From contig CAWGXZ010000009.1 in the NCBI GenBank assembly GCA_963826695.1, positions 124,001 through 188,000 on the forward strand: a stretch of DNA of 64,000 nt. Direction: 5' to 3'. The number at the start of each line of letters is the position of its first letter. Positions within the stretch are counted from its first letter, which is position 1. Source of the DNA: CAWGXZ01 sp963826695 (GTDB taxonomy: Bacteria; Pseudomonadota; Gammaproteobacteria; Burkholderiales; Burkholderiaceae_C). Below are positions 18,786 to 28,207 of the stretch, one piece after another. The notes under the pieces are model-generated. The model ran no database searches. It saw only the letters and a list, made by a program, of their open reading frames with translations, and was not told the origin of the DNA. The position numbers and the translations under genes are program-made.

Positions 18786-20915
18786 TCAGGAGGAAAGCCG
18801 CGCCAGGTCGGCGATGCGGTTCATCGCCGCGTGCAGCGAAGCGAGCAGCGCCAGTCGGTTGCGCCGCAGCGCGGCGTCGTCGACGTTGACCATGACCTCG
18901 GCAAAGAAGGCGTCGACCGGCTCGCGCAGCGCTGCCAGCGTCTTCAGCGAAGCCGTGTAGTCGGCGCGCTCGAAGGCCGCGTCGGCCTGCGGCACCAGTT
19001 CGGCAAGCACGGCGTGCAGCCGGCTTTCCGCCGGCTCGACCAACAGCGCGGCATCGACGGCTGCATCGGCACGCTCGGACTTCTTCAAGATATTGCCGAC
19101 CCGCTTGTTCGCCGCGGCCAGCGGCTCGGCCTGCGGCAACTCGGCAAAGCTGCGCAGCGCCGCCAGCCGTGGCGCGATATCGGCGAGCCGCTGCGGCTGC
19201 AGCGCCAGCACCGCATCGACTTCCTGCGCACGGTACTGCTCGCGCAGGCTGCCAGCCAGGCGCTCGAAGATGAAGCGGCCGAGTGCTTCGGTCGGGTTGT
19301 CGATCAGCGTGCCGAACGCCGGTTGCGCCGCCGCGAGCAGTTCGTCGAGCGGCAGCGGCAGCTCGCGTTCGGCCAGCATGCGCACCACGCCGAGCGCATG
19401 GCGACGCAGCGCGAACGGGTCCTTGTCGCCGCTCGGCAGCTGGCCGATGCCGAACAGGCCGACCAGCGTCTCCAGCTTGTCGGCGAGCGCCAGCACCAGA
19501 CCGACGGCGCCGCGCGGCAGCGTATCGCCGGCGAAACGCGGCTTGTAGTGGTCCTCGATCGCCTCGGCCACCGACTCGCTCTCGCCGTCGTGGCGGGCGT
19601 AGTAGCCGCCCATCACGCCCTGCAGTTCGGGGAACTCGCCGACCATGTCGGTCAGCAGGTCGGCCTTGGCCAGCAGCGCCGCGCGGTCGACATCGGCGCA
19701 CAGCGCCGGATCGAGTCGCCCGGCAATGGCCGCGGCAATCGCCCGCACCCGCTCGACCCGCTCGCGCTGGCTGCCGAGCTTGCCGTGGTAGACCACCCGC
19801 GACAGGCCGTCGACGCGCGAGGCCAGCGTCTTCCTGCGGTCCTGGTCGTAGAAGAAACGGGCATCGGCCAGACGCGGCCGCACCACCCGCTCGTTGCCTT
19901 CGATCACCCGGCCGGGATCGGTGGGCGAGATGTTGCTGACGACGAGGAAGCGGTTGCTCAGCTGCGGCCGGCCGCCCGGGCCCTCGGCGAGCAGCGGGAA
20001 GTATTTCTGGTTGGCCTTCATCGTCAGGATCAGGCATTCGGCCGGCACCTCGAGGAAGGCCGCGTCGAATTCGCAACGCAGCACGTTCGGCCGCTCGACC
20101 AGCGCGGTGACCTCGTCGAGCAGCGCCGCGTCATCGGCCACCTGCAGGCCTTCGCGCAACGCCGCGGCGTGCAGCTGGCGGACGATCTCGCCGCGTCGGG
20201 CATCGAAGCTGGCGATGACCGCGCCCTGCTCCTCGAGCTGGCGCGCATAGTGGTCGGCATCGAGCAGCACCACCGGGTCCATCGCCGCTTCGAAGCGGTG
20301 GCCGTGCGTCTCGCGCCGGGCGGTCAGGCCGAGCGCGTGCACGGTCACCAGCTCGGCGCCGTGCAGCGCCACCAGGCCATGTGCCGGGCGAACGAAGTCG
20401 ACGCTGGTCCAGCCGGGCTCGACGCCCTCGCCGCTTTCCAGCTGGTAGCGCATGACCTTGGGAATCGGCAGGCCGGCGACCGCCTCGTCGAGCGCCTTCT
20501 GCAGCCCGGCTGCCAGCAGCGCGCCGCGGGCCACGCTGTGCAGCAGCAGCGTCTCGGCCTTGCCCTCGCCACTGCGGCCGAGCTGCGGCACGACCGACGC
20601 ATCGGCACCGAGCGCCGCCAGCTTCTTCAGCAACGCCGGTGTCGGCGCACCGGCGGCGTCGAGGCCGACCGCCACCGGCATCAGCTTGTGCGTCTGCGGC
20701 CGGTCCTCGGCCTGCGCGCGAACCGCGCTGATGTGCGCCGCCAGCCGGCGCGGCGAGGCATAGGCGGTGACCACGCTGTGCTCGCTGGTCAATCCCTGCT
20801 CGCGCAAGCCGGAAGCCAGGCCTTGTGCAAAAGCCTCGCCGAGATTCTTCAACGCCTTCGGCGGCAGTTCCTCGACAAACAGTTCGACCAGCAGGCTGCG
20901 GTTTTGGGCACTCAT
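18786..20915 (-). CDS. glyS: Glycyl-tRNA synthetase beta subunit
   Basis: The protein has 709 residues, normal for the bacterial alpha2beta2 enzyme (E. coli 689). The N-terminal LLVELFVEELPPKALKNLGE, the YASPRRLA segment, LTMKANQKYFPL, VEGNERVVRPRL-like IEGNERVVRPRLADARFFY and the C-terminal DALRP-like anticodon domain are present. It starts at ATG 20915, sharing one base with the glyQ stop (TGATG). With GlyQ it charges tRNA-Gly. Confidence 0.96.
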   Translation of the reverse strand: MSAQNRSLLVELFVEELPPKALKNLGEAFAQGLASGLREQGLTSEHSVVTAYASPRRLAAHISAVRAQAEDRPQTHKLMPVAVGLDAAGAPTPALLKKLAALGADASVVPQLGRSGEGKAETLLLHSVARGALLAAGLQKALDEAVAGLPIPKVMRYQLESGEGVEPGWTSVDFVRPAHGLVALHGAELVTVHALGLTARRETHGHRFEAAMDPVVLLDADHYARQLEEQGAVIASFDARRGEIVRQLHAAALREGLQVADDAALLDEVTALVERPNVLRCEFDAAFLEVPAECLILTMKANQKYFPLLAEGPGGRPQLSNRFLVVSNISPTDPGRVIEGNERVVRPRLADARFFYDQDRRKTLASRVDGLSRVVYHGKLGSQRERVERVRAIAAAIAGRLDPALCADVDRAALLAKADLLTDMVGEFPELQGVMGGYYARHDGESESVAEAIEDHYKPRFAGDTLPRGAVGLVLALADKLETLVGLFGIGQLPSGDKDPFALRRHALGVVRMLAERELPLPLDELLAAAQPAFGTLIDNPTEALGRFIFERLAGSLREQYRAQEVDAVLALQPQRLADIAPRLAALRSFAELPQAEPLAAANKRVGNILKKSERADAAVDAALLVEPAESRLHAVLAELVPQADAAFERADYTASLKTLAALREPVDAFFAEVMVNVDDAALRRNRLALLASLHAAMNRIADLARLSS

Positions 20916-21844
20916 CAGGCTGCCTTCTTGCGCCGCTGCAGCTCGAGCGCAGCGCCGGCCTCGGCTGCCCAGGAACGCGGCGCCATCGGGAAGCCCAGCC
21001 GCTCCCGGCTGGCCAGGTAACTCTGCGCCACGGCCCGCGCCAGATTGCGAATGCGGCCGATGTAGCCGGCACGCTCGGTGACACTGATCGCGCCGCGGGC
21101 GTCGAGCAGGTTGAAGCTGTGCCCCGCCTTGAGCAGCTGCTCGTAGGCGGGCAGCGCCAGCTCGCGCGACATCAGGTGCTGCGCCTGGCGCTCGTGGCTG
21201 GCAAAGGCCTGCAGCAGGAAGTCGACGTCGCTCTCCTCGAAGTTGTAGGTCGACTGCTCGATTTCGTTCTGCTTGTAGACGTCGCCGTACGAAAGACCGT
21301 CGGTCCAGCGCAGGTTGTAGACGTTGTCGACGCCCTGCAGGTACATCGCGAGGCGCTCCAGGCCGTAGGTGATCTCGCCGGTTGCCGGCCGGCAATCGAT
21401 GCCGCCGACTTGCTGGAAGTAGGTGAACTGGGTCACTTCCATGCCGTTCAGCCAGACCTCCCAGCCGAGCCCCCAGCAGCCGAGCGTCGGATTTTCCCAA
21501 TCGTCCTCGACGAAGCGGATGTCGTTCTCCCGCAAGTCGAAGCCGAGCGCTTCGAGCGAGCCGAGGTAGCGCTCGAGGATGTCGGCCGGCGCCGGCTTGA
21601 GCACCACCTGGTACTGGTAGTAGTGCTGAAGCCGGTTCGGGTTGTCGCCGTAGCGGCCGTCCTTGGGCCGGCGGCTCGGCTGGACGTAGGCGGCCTTCCA
21701 CGGCTCGGGACCGATTGCGCGCAGGAAGGTTCCGGTGTGGCTGGTGCCCGCGCCGACTTCCATGTCGTAGGGCTGCAGCAGGGCGCAGCCCTGGGCGGCC
21801 CAGTAGTCCTGCAGGCGCAGGATGATTTGCTGGAAGCTCAGCAT
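20915..21844 (-). CDS. glyQ: Glycyl-tRNA synthetase alpha subunit
   Basis: The 309-residue catalytic alpha subunit starts at ATG 21844 (LSFQQIILRLQDYWAAQGCA). Class II motifs and the very conserved QPYDMEVGAGT, EPWKAAYVQPSRRPKDGRYG in pieces, and GWEVWLNGMEVTQFTYFQQ are intact. The open frame upstream of 21844 is not supported. It is coupled to glyS by a TGATG overlap. Confidence 0.97.
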   Translation of the reverse strand: MLSFQQIILRLQDYWAAQGCALLQPYDMEVGAGTSHTGTFLRAIGPEPWKAAYVQPSRRPKDGRYGDNPNRLQHYYQYQVVLKPAPADILERYLGSLEALGFDLRENDIRFVEDDWENPTLGCWGLGWEVWLNGMEVTQFTYFQQVGGIDCRPATGEITYGLERLAMYLQGVDNVYNLRWTDGLSYGDVYKQNEIEQSTYNFEESDVDFLLQAFASHERQAQHLMSRELALPAYEQLLKAGHSFNLLDARGAISVTERAGYIGRIRNLARAVAQSYLASRERLGFPMAPRSWAAEAGAALELQRRKKAA

Positions 21845-21878
21845 GTGTGGCGTGGGAGGCTCGGCAGGGGGCGCGATT

Positions 21879-23405
21879 CTACGAGGCGCCCCGCTCGCGG
21901 CGGCGGCGCCAGGCGGCACCCGCAGGCAGGGCGACGGCGAGCAGCGCCAGCGGCCAGAGGCCGAACGCTGCAAGCCAGCGGGCGTAGGGCGTCTCGCCGG
22001 TGCGGCCTTCGACCTCGGCTTCGAGGATGCCGGTGGTCAGCGGCACCAACCGCTCGGTCACCCGGCCATGGTGGTCGACCACCGCCGTTGCGCCGGTGTT
22101 CGTCGAGCGGATCACCGGCCGCTGGAACTCGAGCGCGCGCATCTGCGAGAACTGCAGGTGCTGGTCCTGTACCAGCCAGCGGCCGAACCAGGCCAGGTTG
22201 CTGGCGTTGACGAAGATCGTCGCCGCGGCCGGTCCGACGCTGCTCTCGACGATGTCCTCGCCGAACAGGTCCTCGTAGCAGATCAGCGGCCGCAGTCGCT
22301 GGCCGGCCAAGTCGAAGCTCGCGCTGCTGGTGCCGTGCGCCTGGTCGCCGAGCGGGATCGCCATCAGGTCGACGAACCAGCGAAAGCCCGGCGGCACGAA
22401 CTCACCGAAGGGCAGCAGGTGGCGCTTGCCGTAGCGGTATTCGGGCGCATCGGGCGTGGCGCTCGACCAGCCGACCATCGAATTGACATAGCCCGCCGTC
22501 TCGTCGCCGGTGAAGATGCCGAGCAACACGCCGCGGCCGGGCTGCGCCAGCGCGGTCTTCAGCTCACCCCACCAGGCGTCGCTCAGCTCGGCGCGGGTCA
22601 TCGGCACCACCGATTCGGGGGTCACCACCAGCGTACCGCGCGCCTCACGCACCTGCGCCAGCAGCCGGTCGAGGTTGGCGCCGAGGCGCTCCGGGTCGAA
22701 TTTCAGGTCCTGCGCAACGTTCGGCTGCAGCAGGCTGACCGCCAGGCGGCCGGTCGAACGCGTGAAGGCGTCGGGCAGCCCATGGAAAAGAGCAACCAGC
22801 AGCCCGGCCACCACCAGCGGCGCCAGCCGGGCTAGCGGCGCGCCACGGCGCAGCGCGGCCGCCAGCGACCAGGCGGCGAATGCGCCCAGCGCCGACAGGC
22901 CGTAAACGCCGACCCACGGCGCGGCCGCGGCAAGCGGGCCGACCGAGTGGGCATAGCCGGAAGCGCTCCAGGGGAAACCGGTCAGGAAGGTCGCCCGCGC
23001 CAGCTCGGCGCCGAGCCAGCAGGCGCTGCCGAGCAGCGCATCGAAAACGGCGGCACGCCAGCCGCTCCTGCCGCTGCGCAGCGCCGCCCAGATCCCGAGC
23101 GCCGCGGCGTAGTAGAGCGCCATCGCGGCGGCGAGCGCCAGCACGGCGAGCGCCGCCAGCGGTGCCGGCATGCCGCCGTAGTCGTGCATGCTGATGTACA
23201 GCCACCACCAGCCCGACGCCAGCCAGCCGAGTGCGAACAGCCAGCCGAACCCTGCGGCGCGGCGCACGCCCGCGCCGCCCGCCGCCCAGGCCAACACCGC
23301 CAGTGCGCCGCATTGCAGCCACCAGGCTTCGAACGGCGCAAAGGCAAGCGTGTGCACGCAGCCCGCCAGCAGCACCGCCAGCGGGCTGCGCCAGTGACGC
23401 TGCAT
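21879..23405 (-). CDS. lnt: Apolipoprotein N-acyltransferase
   Basis: The 508-residue inner-membrane enzyme adds the third acyl chain to lipoproteins. About six hydrophobic segments (1-210) precede a nitrilase-fold periplasmic domain with the catalytic triad E264 (VTPESVVPM), K327 (YRYGKRHLLPFGEF) and C376 (LICYEDLFGE). The start ATG 23405 shares one base with the corC stop, a conserved corC-lnt arrangement. It lies 34 bp upstream of glyQ on the same strand. Confidence 0.95.
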   Translation of the reverse strand: MQRHWRSPLAVLLAGCVHTLAFAPFEAWWLQCGALAVLAWAAGGAGVRRAAGFGWLFALGWLASGWWWLYISMHDYGGMPAPLAALAVLALAAAMALYYAAALGIWAALRSGRSGWRAAVFDALLGSACWLGAELARATFLTGFPWSASGYAHSVGPLAAAAPWVGVYGLSALGAFAAWSLAAALRRGAPLARLAPLVVAGLLVALFHGLPDAFTRSTGRLAVSLLQPNVAQDLKFDPERLGANLDRLLAQVREARGTLVVTPESVVPMTRAELSDAWWGELKTALAQPGRGVLLGIFTGDETAGYVNSMVGWSSATPDAPEYRYGKRHLLPFGEFVPPGFRWFVDLMAIPLGDQAHGTSSASFDLAGQRLRPLICYEDLFGEDIVESSVGPAAATIFVNASNLAWFGRWLVQDQHLQFSQMRALEFQRPVIRSTNTGATAVVDHHGRVTERLVPLTTGILEAEVEGRTGETPYARWLAAFGLWPLALLAVALPAGAAWRRRRERGAS

Positions 23406-24298
23406 CAGCTGTCGTCCGCGTCGCTCGCCTGCGAGCGGGACGTGACCTTGAACCAGCGCACCGATCCGCCGCGGGTCAGCATGACGGTGAACAGCAGCGG
23501 CCCGAGCGGCACCGCCTCGCCGCGACGCGGCACATGGCCGAGATCCTGCGCGACCAGGCCGCCGATGGTCTCGAACGCGTCCTGCGGATAGTCGGTGCCG
23601 AACGCGGCGTTGACCTCGGCGATCGGCGTGTCGCCGGCAACCCGGCGGCCGCCGTCGGCGAGGGTGTAGATGCCCGATTCGCCGTCCTTGTCGTCGAACT
23701 CGTCCTCGATCTCGCCGACGATCTGCTCCAGCACATCCTCGATGGTGATCAGCCCGGCATGGTTGCCGAACTCGTCGACGACGATCGCCAGGTGGCTGCG
23801 GTTCGAGCGGAAGTCGCGCAGCAACTCGTTCAGCCCCTTCGACTCGGGAACGAACACCGCCGCCCGGATCAGCGTGCGCAGGTTCAACTCGGGCGCGCGC
23901 TGCAGCTTCAGCAGGTCCTTGGCCATCAGGATGCCGATGATGTTGTCGCGGCGACCCTCGTAGACCGGAAAGCGCGAGTGGCCGGTGTCGATGACGACGT
24001 GCAGCAGGCTGTCGTAGTCCGCATCGATGTCGAGCAGGTCCATGTGCGGCGCGGCGACCATCGCGTCGCCGGCCTGCATGTCGGCCATCCGCAGCACGCC
24101 TTCCAGCATCATTCGCGACTCGGGCTCGATCAGCTCGCGCTGCTCGGCATCGGCAAGGGCTGCCATCAACTCGTCGCGCGAATCGGGGCCCGGCGACATG
24201 AATTCGATCAGGCGCTGGAACAGGTTGCGCTTGTCTTGCGAGGCGGCGCTGCGCAGCGTGGCGGGCGAGGTCGTTCGGCTGGATTGGGGGTCGGACAT
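23405..24298 (-). CDS. corC: CBS-domain CorC/HlyC-family protein
   Basis: The soluble 297-residue protein has two CBS domains (about 70-200; DYDSLLHVVIDTGHSRFPVYEGRRDNIIGIL in pieces and LLRDFRSNRSHLAIVVDEFG). A C-terminal CorC_HlyC domain follows. It is the YbeX/CorC type implicated in magnesium/cobalt efflux and ribosome homeostasis. Adjacent to lnt as in E. coli (ybeX-lnt). Confidence 0.92.
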   Translation of the reverse strand: MSDPQSSRTTSPATLRSAASQDKRNLFQRLIEFMSPGPDSRDELMAALADAEQRELIEPESRMMLEGVLRMADMQAGDAMVAAPHMDLLDIDADYDSLLHVVIDTGHSRFPVYEGRRDNIIGILMAKDLLKLQRAPELNLRTLIRAAVFVPESKGLNELLRDFRSNRSHLAIVVDEFGNHAGLITIEDVLEQIVGEIEDEFDDKDGESGIYTLADGGRRVAGDTPIAEVNAAFGTDYPQDAFETIGGLVAQDLGHVPRRGEAVPLGPLLFTVMLTRGGSVRWFKVTSRSQASDADDS

Positions 24299-24450
24299 CG
24301 CACGCGGCGAAAAGTGGGCGAAGCAGGAGGTTACCCGATGCCGCTTGACAGATATGCTAGTTTGGTGTTCGCGCCCCGTGGCGGCGCCGCCGCCGACCTT
24401 CCCGGCAGCGGCCTCGCTGCCACCCCCTCCGTCCTTCGAAAATCCACGCC
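24299..24450. promoter_or_regulatory. Divergent promoter region corC / COG0523 GTPase
   Basis: This 152-bp intergenic region is the only AT-richer patch nearby. A perfect TTGACA occurs at 24345-24350 on the plus strand, but no good -10 lies 16-18 bp downstream. The promoter assignment is therefore tentative. No obvious Zur-type palindrome is seen, although COG0523 genes are often zinc-regulated. Confidence 0.25.
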
Positions 24451-25488
24451 ATGGCCCTTATTCCCGCAACCATCCTGACCGGCTTTCTCGGCAGCGGCAA
24501 GACCACCCTGCTCAAGCGCGTGCTCACCGAAGCCCACGGGCAGAAGATCGCGGTCATCGAAAACGAGTTCGGCGACGAGAACATCGACAACGAGATCCTG
24601 GTGCAGGACAGCCGCGAGCAGATCATCCAGCTGAACAACGGCTGCGTCTGCTGCTCGATCCGCGAGGACCTGCGCACCACGCTGGCCGACCTGGCCGAGA
24701 AGAAGCGCAAGGGCGAACTCGACTTCGAGCGGGTGGTGATCGAGACCACCGGCCTCGCCGACCCCGGCCCGGTGGCGCAGACCTTCTTCATGGACGACGA
24801 GATCGCCGAGAGCTACCTGCTCGACTCGGTGCTGACGCTGGTCGACGCCAAGCACGGCAACCAGCAGCTCGACGACCGGCTCGAAGCGCGCCGGCAGATC
24901 GGCTTCGCCGACCAGATCTTCATCAGCAAGGCCGACCTCGTCGACGAGCCGTCGCTCGACGCGCTGGCGCACCGCATCCGCCACATGAACCCGCGTGCGC
25001 CGCAACAGCGCGTCAACTTCGGCGAGGTGCCGCTGGCCAGCGTCTTCGACCTGCACGGATTCAACCTCAACACCAAGCTCGACATCGACCCGGACTTCCT
25101 CAAGGCCGACAGCCACGACCACCACGGCCATGATCACCACGATCACGAGCACGGCGAGCATTGCGACCATCCACACCACCACCATCACGACGACGACGTC
25201 AAGTCGTTCGTCTTCCGTGCGGACCGGGCCTTCCATCCGGCGCGGCTGGAGGACTTCCTCGGCTCGATCGTTCAGGTCTACGGGCCGAAGCTGCTGCGCT
25301 ACAAGGGCGTGCTGTACATGAAGGGCACCGACCGCAAGGTGATCTTCCAGGGCGTGCACCAGTTGATGGGCAGCGACCTGGGGCCGAAGTGGACGCCGGG
25401 TGAGAAGAAGAACAGCAAGATGGTCTTCATCGGCGTCGACCTGCCGAAGGACATCTTCCTGCAGGGGCTCGAGCAGTGCCTCGCCTGA
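24451..25488 (+). CDS. COG0523 (CobW/P47K) GTP-binding metallochaperone
   Basis: A 345-residue G3E GTPase. Walker A is GFLGSGKTT (11-19). The metal-binding C-x-C-C motif is GCVCCSI (C65, C67, C68), and the guanine motif is SKAD. A long His/Asp-rich segment follows (about residues 221-250, with runs such as HDHHGHDHHDHEHGEH), then the CobW C-terminal domain. Such proteins deliver or sense zinc, cobalt or related metals; the specific metal cannot be read. It precedes dksA on the same strand. Confidence 0.92.
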   Translation: MALIPATILTGFLGSGKTTLLKRVLTEAHGQKIAVIENEFGDENIDNEILVQDSREQIIQLNNGCVCCSIREDLRTTLADLAEKKRKGELDFERVVIETTGLADPGPVAQTFFMDDEIAESYLLDSVLTLVDAKHGNQQLDDRLEARRQIGFADQIFISKADLVDEPSLDALAHRIRHMNPRAPQQRVNFGEVPLASVFDLHGFNLNTKLDIDPDFLKADSHDHHGHDHHDHEHGEHCDHPHHHHHDDDVKSFVFRADRAFHPARLEDFLGSIVQVYGPKLLRYKGVLYMKGTDRKVIFQGVHQLMGSDLGPKWTPGEKKNSKMVFIGVDLPKDIFLQGLEQCLA

Positions 25489-25580
25489 TGCACCGCACCT
25501 GCCCGGGCAGCGGGGCCTGCGCTTGCGGGGGCCTGCTGCCGGGCGGATCGGGCCGCGCGCACACGCCGGGTACAGGTGGC

Positions 25581-25586
25581 TACAAT
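25581..25586 (+). promoter_or_regulatory. Putative -10 element upstream of dksA
   Basis: TACAAT in the 175-bp gap between the COG0523 gene and dksA, 78 bases before the dksA start. No convincing -35 hexamer is present at 16-18 bp, so this is weak evidence for an independent dksA promoter. Confidence 0.3.
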
Positions 25587-25663
25587 CCGCGGCGCTTCGA
25601 ACGGACCCCCGGCCAAGCAGGCCTTCTGGACGGCCCGCTCGGTGAAGCTGCCAGGAGCATGAC

Positions 25664-26383
25664 GTGAGCAAGACCCCGGCCCCGCAAGAGGCAAACGCGA
25701 CAAGTGCACTCGCAGAGGCGGCGCCGGCCGGCGAGCCCGCGGCAGCACCCAAGCCCCCTCCCAAGCCGGCCCGTGCGCCGCGTGCCAGTTCGCGCCACGT
25801 GCCGCCACCGCCCGCTGCCGCGCCGATTCCGCCGCCGACCTCGCGCTTTGCCGATCGCTTCGCGCCGCCGCGGCCGCCGACGCGCGGGATGGCGCAGAAC
25901 ACGATCGATGCGCCGCGCTTCTCACAGAAGATCGATCCCGCGCTGGCCGATGCCTGGAAAAGCAAGCCCGGCCGCGAGTTGAGCGAAGCCGAGCTGCTGT
26001 CGATGCCCGACAGCGAATACATGAACGACAAGCAGCTCGATTTCTTCAGGGCGCGGCTGCAGGCGCTCAAGGACGAGATGCTTTCCAACGCCGGCGAAAC
26101 CACCGAGCATCTGCGCGAGGACACGTCGATCGTTCCCGATCCGGCCGACCGGGCGACGATCGAGGAGGAGCATGCGCTCGAGCTGCGCACCCGTGACCGC
26201 GAGCGCAAGCTGCTGAAGAAGATTTCGCAGTCGCTCGCACGCATCGAGGCCGGCGACTACGGTTTCTGCGACGAGACCGGCGAGCCGATCGGCCTCGGCC
26301 GGCTGATCGCCCGACCGACGGCGACGCTCTCGCTCGAAGCCCAGCAGCGCCGCGAACTGAAGCAGAAGATGTTCGGGGACTGA
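25664..26383 (+). CDS. dksA: RNA polymerase-binding transcription factor DksA with long N-terminal extension
   Basis: The protein has 239 residues, about 90 more than E. coli DksA (151). The start is GTG 25664 with AGGAG at 6 bases. Residues 1-90 are Ala/Pro-rich and likely disordered; the DksA domain follows, with the coiled-coil tip acidic motif DPADRATIEEE. The zinc finger is degenerate: only C202 remains (YGFCDETGEPIG) and the other positions are T, S and A, the usual cysteine-poor form of alpha/betaproteobacterial DksA. It mediates the ppGpp response by binding the RNA polymerase secondary channel. The upstream COG0523 GTPase may reflect metal homeostasis. Confidence 0.93.
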   Translation: MSKTPAPQEANATSALAEAAPAGEPAAAPKPPPKPARAPRASSRHVPPPPAAAPIPPPTSRFADRFAPPRPPTRGMAQNTIDAPRFSQKIDPALADAWKSKPGRELSEAELLSMPDSEYMNDKQLDFFRARLQALKDEMLSNAGETTEHLREDTSIVPDPADRATIEEEHALELRTRDRERKLLKKISQSLARIEAGDYGFCDETGEPIGLGRLIARPTATLSLEAQQRRELKQKMFGD

Positions 26384-26444
26384 GAGGGCGAGGAATGCCC
26401 TCCACCTTCCGGGATCCGCTGGCGAACCGCCCGAATCGCGTCAC

Positions 26445-28142
26445 ATGACCCAATCGAAGGACGGCGGCGGATTTTTTCGGCGCGTCGCGAAATTCGTCAG
26501 CAATCCTGCGACGCAATGGGGCGAGACCGAGGCGCCGAAGGCGGAGGTGTCGCGCGAAAGCGAGGCCGCCAGGTCCGAGCTCAAGGAGATGATCGAGCGC
26601 AAGCGGCGCAACGACTTCGTGCGCAAGAGCGAGCTCGACCTGTTGCGAAAACTGCGCCGCGAGGGCTTGTCCAGCGAGCAGCTGGCTACGCTGGGTCGCA
26701 GCAGCGGCGCAGCCGATTCGGACATCATGATCGAGCCGCCGGTGAAGGCGGTTCAGCACGTCAAGTCGAAGATCGACGCCATCGAGGAGCAGATCAGCGC
26801 CGAGACCCGTGGCGGCCCCGTCAGTTCGACCCGCCGCGACAGCGGCGAGGTGCCGACCGAACCGATGGTGCTGAATACCCGGCAGGGTGCCGCCTGGGTC
26901 GACACCGGCGCCGCCGAGCCACGCAGTGGGCGGCGAACGCGGCGTGACCCGCCGCTGCCGCCGCCAACGACGCGGGCTGGGGTGCCTCTGACCCCGCCGC
27001 CGCCCCGGGAGGCCGCTGCATCGCGCTTTGCCACTGCAGGCCACTGGGGTGGGTTCGCCACCACCTCGGGTGTCGAGGTCAGCGAGGCCCGGCACGATCC
27101 GGAGCTGGATGCTGCCGTCATCGCTTTTGCCAACGCCGACTTCGCCGCCTGCGAGCAGGCCCTGCAGAGCCTGATCACCGCCGGCGACGGCCGCAACGAT
27201 CAGCAGGCGACCTGGCTGGTGCTGTTCGACTTCTACCGGGCCATCGGCCAGCAGGTTGCCTTCGAAAACCTGGCTGGCGAGTTCAGCGCGCGCTTCGGCA
27301 CCCCGGCACCGCGCTGGCGCTCGATTCCTCAGGCGATCGCGGATGTGCAGCGCGGTGGCATGCCGCGCATCCACTGGCCGGTGCCGGCGGTGCTCGACGT
27401 GTCCGCGCTGGCACAGCTGCCGGCGCAGACCACCCAGTGGCCACAGCCCTGGATCATCGACTGGCGCGGGCTCGAGCAGATCGAGGCCGCGGCCGAGCCG
27501 GCGCTCGCCGCGCTTTTCGGCCAATGGAGCAGCCGCCGAATCGACATGCGCTGGCTGGGTGGGGAGCACCTGCTGGCGCTCCTCGCCGCCGCCGCGCCCC
27601 CCGGCGCGACGGGTGGCAGTCGCGCCTGCTGGGACGTCCGGCTGGCGGTGATGCGCATGCTGCACCAGCCGGCGGGTTTCGACGATGTCGCGATCGACTA
27701 CGCCAGCACCTACCGCTGCGCCGCGCCCGCATGGGAGCGATCGCTCTGCCGGGTGCGCCTGATCGACAGCCTGAGCGGCCCTGCCAACCCGGACTCGACG
27801 ATCGCCGAGGCGACCACCGCCTTTGTCGAGACCACCCTGCTCCAGCAGGAGGGGCGGGGAGCCGTGGCCGAGGTCGAGCTTTCGGGCGAACTCGTCGGCG
27901 ACATCGGACCGCTGCTGCACCGCATCGACGCGCAGGTCGAGGATGCGCAGACGATCGTCGTCTCCTGCCACCGCCTGGTGCGCGTCGACTTCCTGGCTTC
28001 GGGCGACCTGCTCAACTGGGTGATCGCCAAGGAACGCGACCAGCGGCAGCTCAGCTTCATTGCAACCCAGCGGCTGGTGGCGCTGTTCTTTGCCGCGATG
28101 GGAATCGACGAGTACGCCCGCGTGACGGTCGACGAAGGCTGA
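26445..28142 (+). CDS. STAS-like domain protein of unknown function
   Basis: The protein has 565 residues. N-terminal part: FFRRVAKFVSNPATQWGE, then a basic helical segment (about 45-80). The middle (about 110-200) is Pro/Arg-rich and low in complexity. An alpha-helical region (220-300) resembles a TPR-like repeat around FANADFAACEQALQSLI. The C-terminal half has the STAS-like pattern VELSGELVGDIGPLLHRIDAQVEDAQTIVVSC followed by VDFLASGDLLNWV. It lies between dksA and hslV, a position where I recall similar proteins in Burkholderiales. The function is unknown. Confidence 0.7.
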   Translation: MTQSKDGGGFFRRVAKFVSNPATQWGETEAPKAEVSRESEAARSELKEMIERKRRNDFVRKSELDLLRKLRREGLSSEQLATLGRSSGAADSDIMIEPPVKAVQHVKSKIDAIEEQISAETRGGPVSSTRRDSGEVPTEPMVLNTRQGAAWVDTGAAEPRSGRRTRRDPPLPPPTTRAGVPLTPPPPREAAASRFATAGHWGGFATTSGVEVSEARHDPELDAAVIAFANADFAACEQALQSLITAGDGRNDQQATWLVLFDFYRAIGQQVAFENLAGEFSARFGTPAPRWRSIPQAIADVQRGGMPRIHWPVPAVLDVSALAQLPAQTTQWPQPWIIDWRGLEQIEAAAEPALAALFGQWSSRRIDMRWLGGEHLLALLAAAAPPGATGGSRACWDVRLAVMRMLHQPAGFDDVAIDYASTYRCAAPAWERSLCRVRLIDSLSGPANPDSTIAEATTAFVETTLLQQEGRGAVAEVELSGELVGDIGPLLHRIDAQVEDAQTIVVSCHRLVRVDFLASGDLLNWVIAKERDQRQLSFIATQRLVALFFAAMGIDEYARVTVDEG

Positions 28143-28207
28143 GGCCGCTGGCTCGACCACCTTCCGGCCGGCCGAGGCGCCGCCGGACCAACCGCAACGG
28201 AATCTGC

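Noticed and set aside
24299..24450. A Zur operator upstream of the COG0523 GTPase
   Set aside because: No AT-rich dyad of the Zur type is visible in the intergenic sequence.
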